A DNA stretch of 7,872 nt from Dehalococcoidales bacterium (GTDB lineage Bacteria; Chloroflexota; Dehalococcoidia; E44-bin15). The DNA lies in contig JAAXQM010000093.1 of the NCBI GenBank assembly GCA_012974295.1, positions 1 through 7,872 of the forward strand, read 5' to 3'. The notes under the pieces were generated by a model. That model did not search any database. It saw only the letters and a program-made list of their open reading frames with translations, and was not told where the DNA came from. The position numbers were made by a program, and so were the translations under genes. Shown piece by piece: positions 5,518 through 7,872 of this stretch. Position 1 is the first letter of the stretch; each line of letters begins with the position of its first letter.

Positions 5518-7191
5518 ATGAGCGAAAATCAGGCTTACGACATCATAGTTGTAGGTGCGTCCGCCGCAGGGCTTCGAGCTGCGGCCCGCGCGAGAAGGCT
5601 TCTATCGAACGCCAAAATATTGGTCATTGATGAGGATACGTACATCTCCTATGCTGCCTGCGGCATGCCCTACTATATTTCCGGAGACATCGAAAACGCA
5701 GACAAATTGAGGGAGACAGCCTATGGCATCGTGCGAGACCCGGAATATTTCAGAACAGCTAAGGGACTTGAGGTCATCATCGACACGAGAGTTGAGCGAA
5801 TCGATAGGGATGCCCGTAAGATTTATTGCCACTCGATAAAAACCGGGGAGGATTCGGAGTACTCCTATGATAAACTGGTCCTGGCCATGGGGGCCAGTCC
5901 TGTTATGCTGCCTATGGTTCCTAAAGATAGCAAACGCATCACCACTTTAAAAACCCTGCATGATGCGATCGATTTAAGGAAATCCCTGGAGCGTGGAGAG
6001 ATTAAGAAGGTGGGAATTGTGGGTGGCGGGTTCATCGGATGCGAGCTAGCGGAGTCCTTTGGAGCTCTGTGGGGGGTTGATGTGGTTCTCATTGAAGCGG
6101 CCTCACATATACTATCCAACATTCTAGACACCGAGATGGCTTCCGCTGTAGAGGAGTACATCAAGAGCGAAGGTGTAAAACTATACACAGATTGCCCTCT
6201 GCAGGAAATTACGGAATCCGAGGAGGGGGTCACTATTAAGACTTCACAGGGAGCTTTCGAGGTGGATCGCGCTGTGATAGCTGTCGGCGTCAGGCCCAAT
6301 GGTAAGCTGGCCGAAGAATGCGGCCTGAAATTGGGTAAGTGGGGTGGCATAGTGGTGGATGATAAAATGGCCACAAGCGATCCCAATATCTTCGCCGCTG
6401 GCGACTGTGTTGAGATGAAACACATGATATCGGGTAAGCCACTACAGCTTCCTCTTGGCTCCCTTGCCAACCGCCAGGGACGTGTCGTTGGGTCAAATCT
6501 GGGGGGAGGAGATGAGAGATTCCGCCCTGTCGTAGGGAGTGCAGCCGCTAAAATATTCGACATGAATGTAGCCTCAACCGGCCTCACGGAAGTTGCTGCC
6601 AGAAACGGCGGCTTCGATGCAGGATGCGTCTGGGGCACCTTAACCGACAAGCCGGATTACTACCCTGAATCGCAAAACGTATTTCTCAAGCTGGTGTATG
6701 ACAAAGGGTCGGGGCGGCTGCTGGGACTGCAGGGATACAGCAAGGGTGAGGTAGTCAAACGTGTGGATGTCTTCGCTGCGCTTCTCAAACACAATGGACA
6801 TCTTGAGGATCTCCTTGATATGGAATTCGCCTATGCGCCGCCGTATGCTCCGGCAGTAGATCCGCTATTCTCTCTTGGAGCAATGGCCAGGAACGCTATG
6901 TTGGAAGGAATTGATCAGGTCCGGCCAGATACCCCACTAGGCGATTCTATTGGTGTCGATGTCCGGCAGCCATATGAGGTAGAGAGTAATCAACTATCGG
7001 AACTGGATTGCCAGAATATCCCTCTTGAGGAGCTGAGGGAGAAGTGTGAAGAACTGTGTAAAGATAGGCCTCTGCTAGCAATATGCGAGAAGGGAGTTCG
7101 CTCCTCGGAATCGGTAAGAATACTGAAAGAGAAGGGCTTCACGGATGTTAAATACCTGGGGGGCGGTATGCATATGAAGCCGGCTGGATGA
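5518..7191 (+). CDS. CoA-disulfide reductase-like flavoprotein with C-terminal rhodanese domain
   Basis: The 557-aa product is a class of FAD-dependent pyridine nucleotide-disulfide oxidoreductase related to CoA-disulfide reductase and NAD(P)H sulfur/polysulfide reductase. An FAD dinucleotide fold starts near residue 8 (GASAAG, 13-18). The single redox cysteine is C48 in SYAACGMPYY. The NAD(P)H fold has GGGFIG (169-174), and the second FAD motif is IFAAGDC (291-297). The dimerisation domain ends with YAPPYAPAVDP (439-449), which in the family supplies an active-site tyrosine. A rhodanese domain (about 475-555) begins at DVRQPYE and has an active-site loop CEKGVR with C523. It is compact, with the usual first helix and the GHIPGA-like segment reduced or replaced. 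Likely role: cytoplasmic NAD(P)H-dependent reduction of CoA-disulfide, CoA-persulfide or polysulfide, with the rhodanese handling sulfane sulfur; the exact substrate is not known. AAGGAGG 7 nt upstream fixes the ATG. Confidence 0.9.
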   Translation: MSENQAYDIIVVGASAAGLRAAARARRLLSNAKILVIDEDTYISYAACGMPYYISGDIENADKLRETAYGIVRDPEYFRTAKGLEVIIDTRVERIDRDARKIYCHSIKTGEDSEYSYDKLVLAMGASPVMLPMVPKDSKRITTLKTLHDAIDLRKSLERGEIKKVGIVGGGFIGCELAESFGALWGVDVVLIEAASHILSNILDTEMASAVEEYIKSEGVKLYTDCPLQEITESEEGVTIKTSQGAFEVDRAVIAVGVRPNGKLAEECGLKLGKWGGIVVDDKMATSDPNIFAAGDCVEMKHMISGKPLQLPLGSLANRQGRVVGSNLGGGDERFRPVVGSAAAKIFDMNVASTGLTEVAARNGGFDAGCVWGTLTDKPDYYPESQNVFLKLVYDKGSGRLLGLQGYSKGEVVKRVDVFAALLKHNGHLEDLLDMEFAYAPPYAPAVDPLFSLGAMARNAMLEGIDQVRPDTPLGDSIGVDVRQPYEVESNQLSELDCQNIPLEELREKCEELCKDRPLLAICEKGVRSSESVRILKEKGFTDVKYLGGGMHMKPAG

Positions 7192-7265
7192 TCGACAACT
7201 TTATTTGATATAGCTTGGACAACATGTTGACAGGAAATGAGAAAAGAACACAAAGGAGGATATGA

Positions 7266-7872
7266 ATGCCGTCAGAGGAAGAAATCCAGGAAGCCTTAAA
7301 AGAGGTACTTGTGCCCGGTATTGCACGTAGTTTAACCGGATTGAATCTCATTCGGGAAATTAAGGTCAATAGTGATAGGATGAAGATCACCTTGGCCTCA
7401 ACGGGACTAAATACTGACACTCAGAAATACGTTCAGGATAAGGCAATCAATGCTCTCGAAGGCCTGCCCGGGATTAAGGGAATCGCTATAGAATTCGAGG
7501 AGGCAAAACCACAGGACCTGAACAAGATCGATCACGTTATCGCAGTGATGAGCGGTAAGGGCGGCGTAGGCAAGTCTCTGGTTACCGGCCTCCTCGCTGT
7601 TGGCCTGAACCGCAAGGGCTACGAGGTGGGGGTGTTGGATGCAGATATAACAGGCCCCAGCATCCCTAAGATGTTTGGCATCACCGCACGTCCCGGTGGA
7701 AGCGAGACAGGCATCCTGCCGGTGCTATCCAAGTCAGGTATCGAAATCATGTCCGTTAACCTCCTCCTGCCCCATGAGGACGATGCCGTTATCTGGCGGG
7801 GGCCCCTCATCGGCAAAATGATTCAGCAGTTCTGGGAAGATGTGGTATGGGGGAAACTGGACTATCTTCTGG
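7266..7872 (+). CDS. Mrp/ApbC-type P-loop ATPase, 5' part, cut by window edge
   Basis: An open frame from ATG 7266 runs off the window after 202 codons. Residues 1-80 resemble a MIP18 (DUF59) domain, but its conserved acidic D-P-E start is replaced by VLVPGIAR (15-21 region). From residue 91 it is a typical Mrp/NBP35 ATPase: deviant Walker A SGKGGVGKS (96-104), the DADITGPSIP segment (125-134) and WRGPLIGKMI (177-186), followed by the WGKLDYLL strand that leads into Walker B beyond the edge. Family members bind and transfer [4Fe-4S] clusters; the C-terminal CxxC that would carry the cluster is not in view. AAAGGAGGA (7252-7260) supports the ATG at 7266; the ATG at 7262 is out of frame and closes after 22 codons. 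It lies 74 nt after the flavoprotein gene with no terminator between, so the two are probably co-transcribed. It may supply clusters to the Fe-S-rich Dsr proteins (inference). Confidence 0.92.
   Translation, partial: MPSEEEIQEALKEVLVPGIARSLTGLNLIREIKVNSDRMKITLASTGLNTDTQKYVQDKAINALEGLPGIKGIAIEFEEAKPQDLNKIDHVIAVMSGKGGVGKSLVTGLLAVGLNRKGYEVGVLDADITGPSIPKMFGITARPGGSETGILPVLSKSGIEIMSVNLLLPHEDDAVIWRGPLIGKMIQQFWEDVVWGKLDYLL

Noticed and set aside
5865..6650. 261-codon open frame on the - strand inside the flavoprotein gene
   Set aside because: The product is Ser/Pro/Thr-rich with no domain, and the + strand frame there carries clear FAD and NAD motifs.
7227..7232. Perfect TTGACA -35-like hexamer before the Mrp gene
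   Set aside because: No -10 hexamer lies 16-18 nt downstream; that position is occupied by the ribosome binding site.
7224..7265. 13-codon frame ending directly before the Mrp start
   Set aside because: It lacks a ribosome binding site, and its end overlaps the Mrp Shine-Dalgarno region; likely chance.

Overview
The window holds the core of a dissimilatory sulfite reduction locus from an anaerobic sulfate/sulfite-reducing bacterium, plus a downstream cluster of sulfur or thiol redox genes and an Fe-S carrier ATPase. All supported genes are on the + strand. Base composition looks balanced, near half GC. DsrD and the absence of dsrEFH in the visible part point to the reductive rather than the sulfur-oxidising Dsr pathway. 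The lineage cannot be fixed by eye: a Firmicutes-like or Chloroflexota (Dehalococcoidia-like) sulfate reducer fits the strong Shine-Dalgarno sequences, the short (390 aa) DsrA and the gene content, but this is a guess that needs a DsrAB tree.

Positions 1-4646 form a compact dsr operon in the order dsrA, dsrB, dsrD, dsrN, dsrC. DsrAB is the siroheme/[4Fe-4S] sulfite reductase and DsrD its small winged-helix activator. DsrN (CbiA/CobB type) probably amidates siroheme for DsrAB. DsrC is the substrate carrier that receives the sulfur as a trisulfide on its two C-terminal cysteines. A 34-codon Cys/His reading frame overlaps the dsrN stop codon by ATGA and lies in the gap before dsrC; it is the main candidate for an undescribed component. 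A promoter-like sequence in the same gap may boost dsrC expression. A strong intrinsic terminator at 4799-4838 lies about 150 nt after dsrC, and a 19-codon frame ending in two cysteine codons sits just before it.

Positions 4839-5517 hold a small CGGC-domain protein with eight cysteines and a 254-nt intergenic region rich in short inverted and direct repeats. Positions 5518-7191 encode a CoA-disulfide-reductase-like flavoprotein fused to a C-terminal rhodanese domain, plausibly an NAD(P)H-dependent sulfane-sulfur or polysulfide reductase. From 7266 to the window edge runs the 5' part of an Mrp/ApbC-type P-loop ATPase with an N-terminal MIP18-like domain, likely an Fe-S cluster carrier.

Read together, the window encodes the sulfite-reducing enzyme, its cofactor tailoring, its activator and its sulfur carrier. 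It adds a thiol/persulfide redox flavoprotein and Fe-S assembly functions that could serve the Fe-S-rich Dsr proteins. The membrane partner DsrMK(JOP), sat, apr and qmo are not in this window. No tRNA, rRNA, CRISPR array or insertion sequence was seen.
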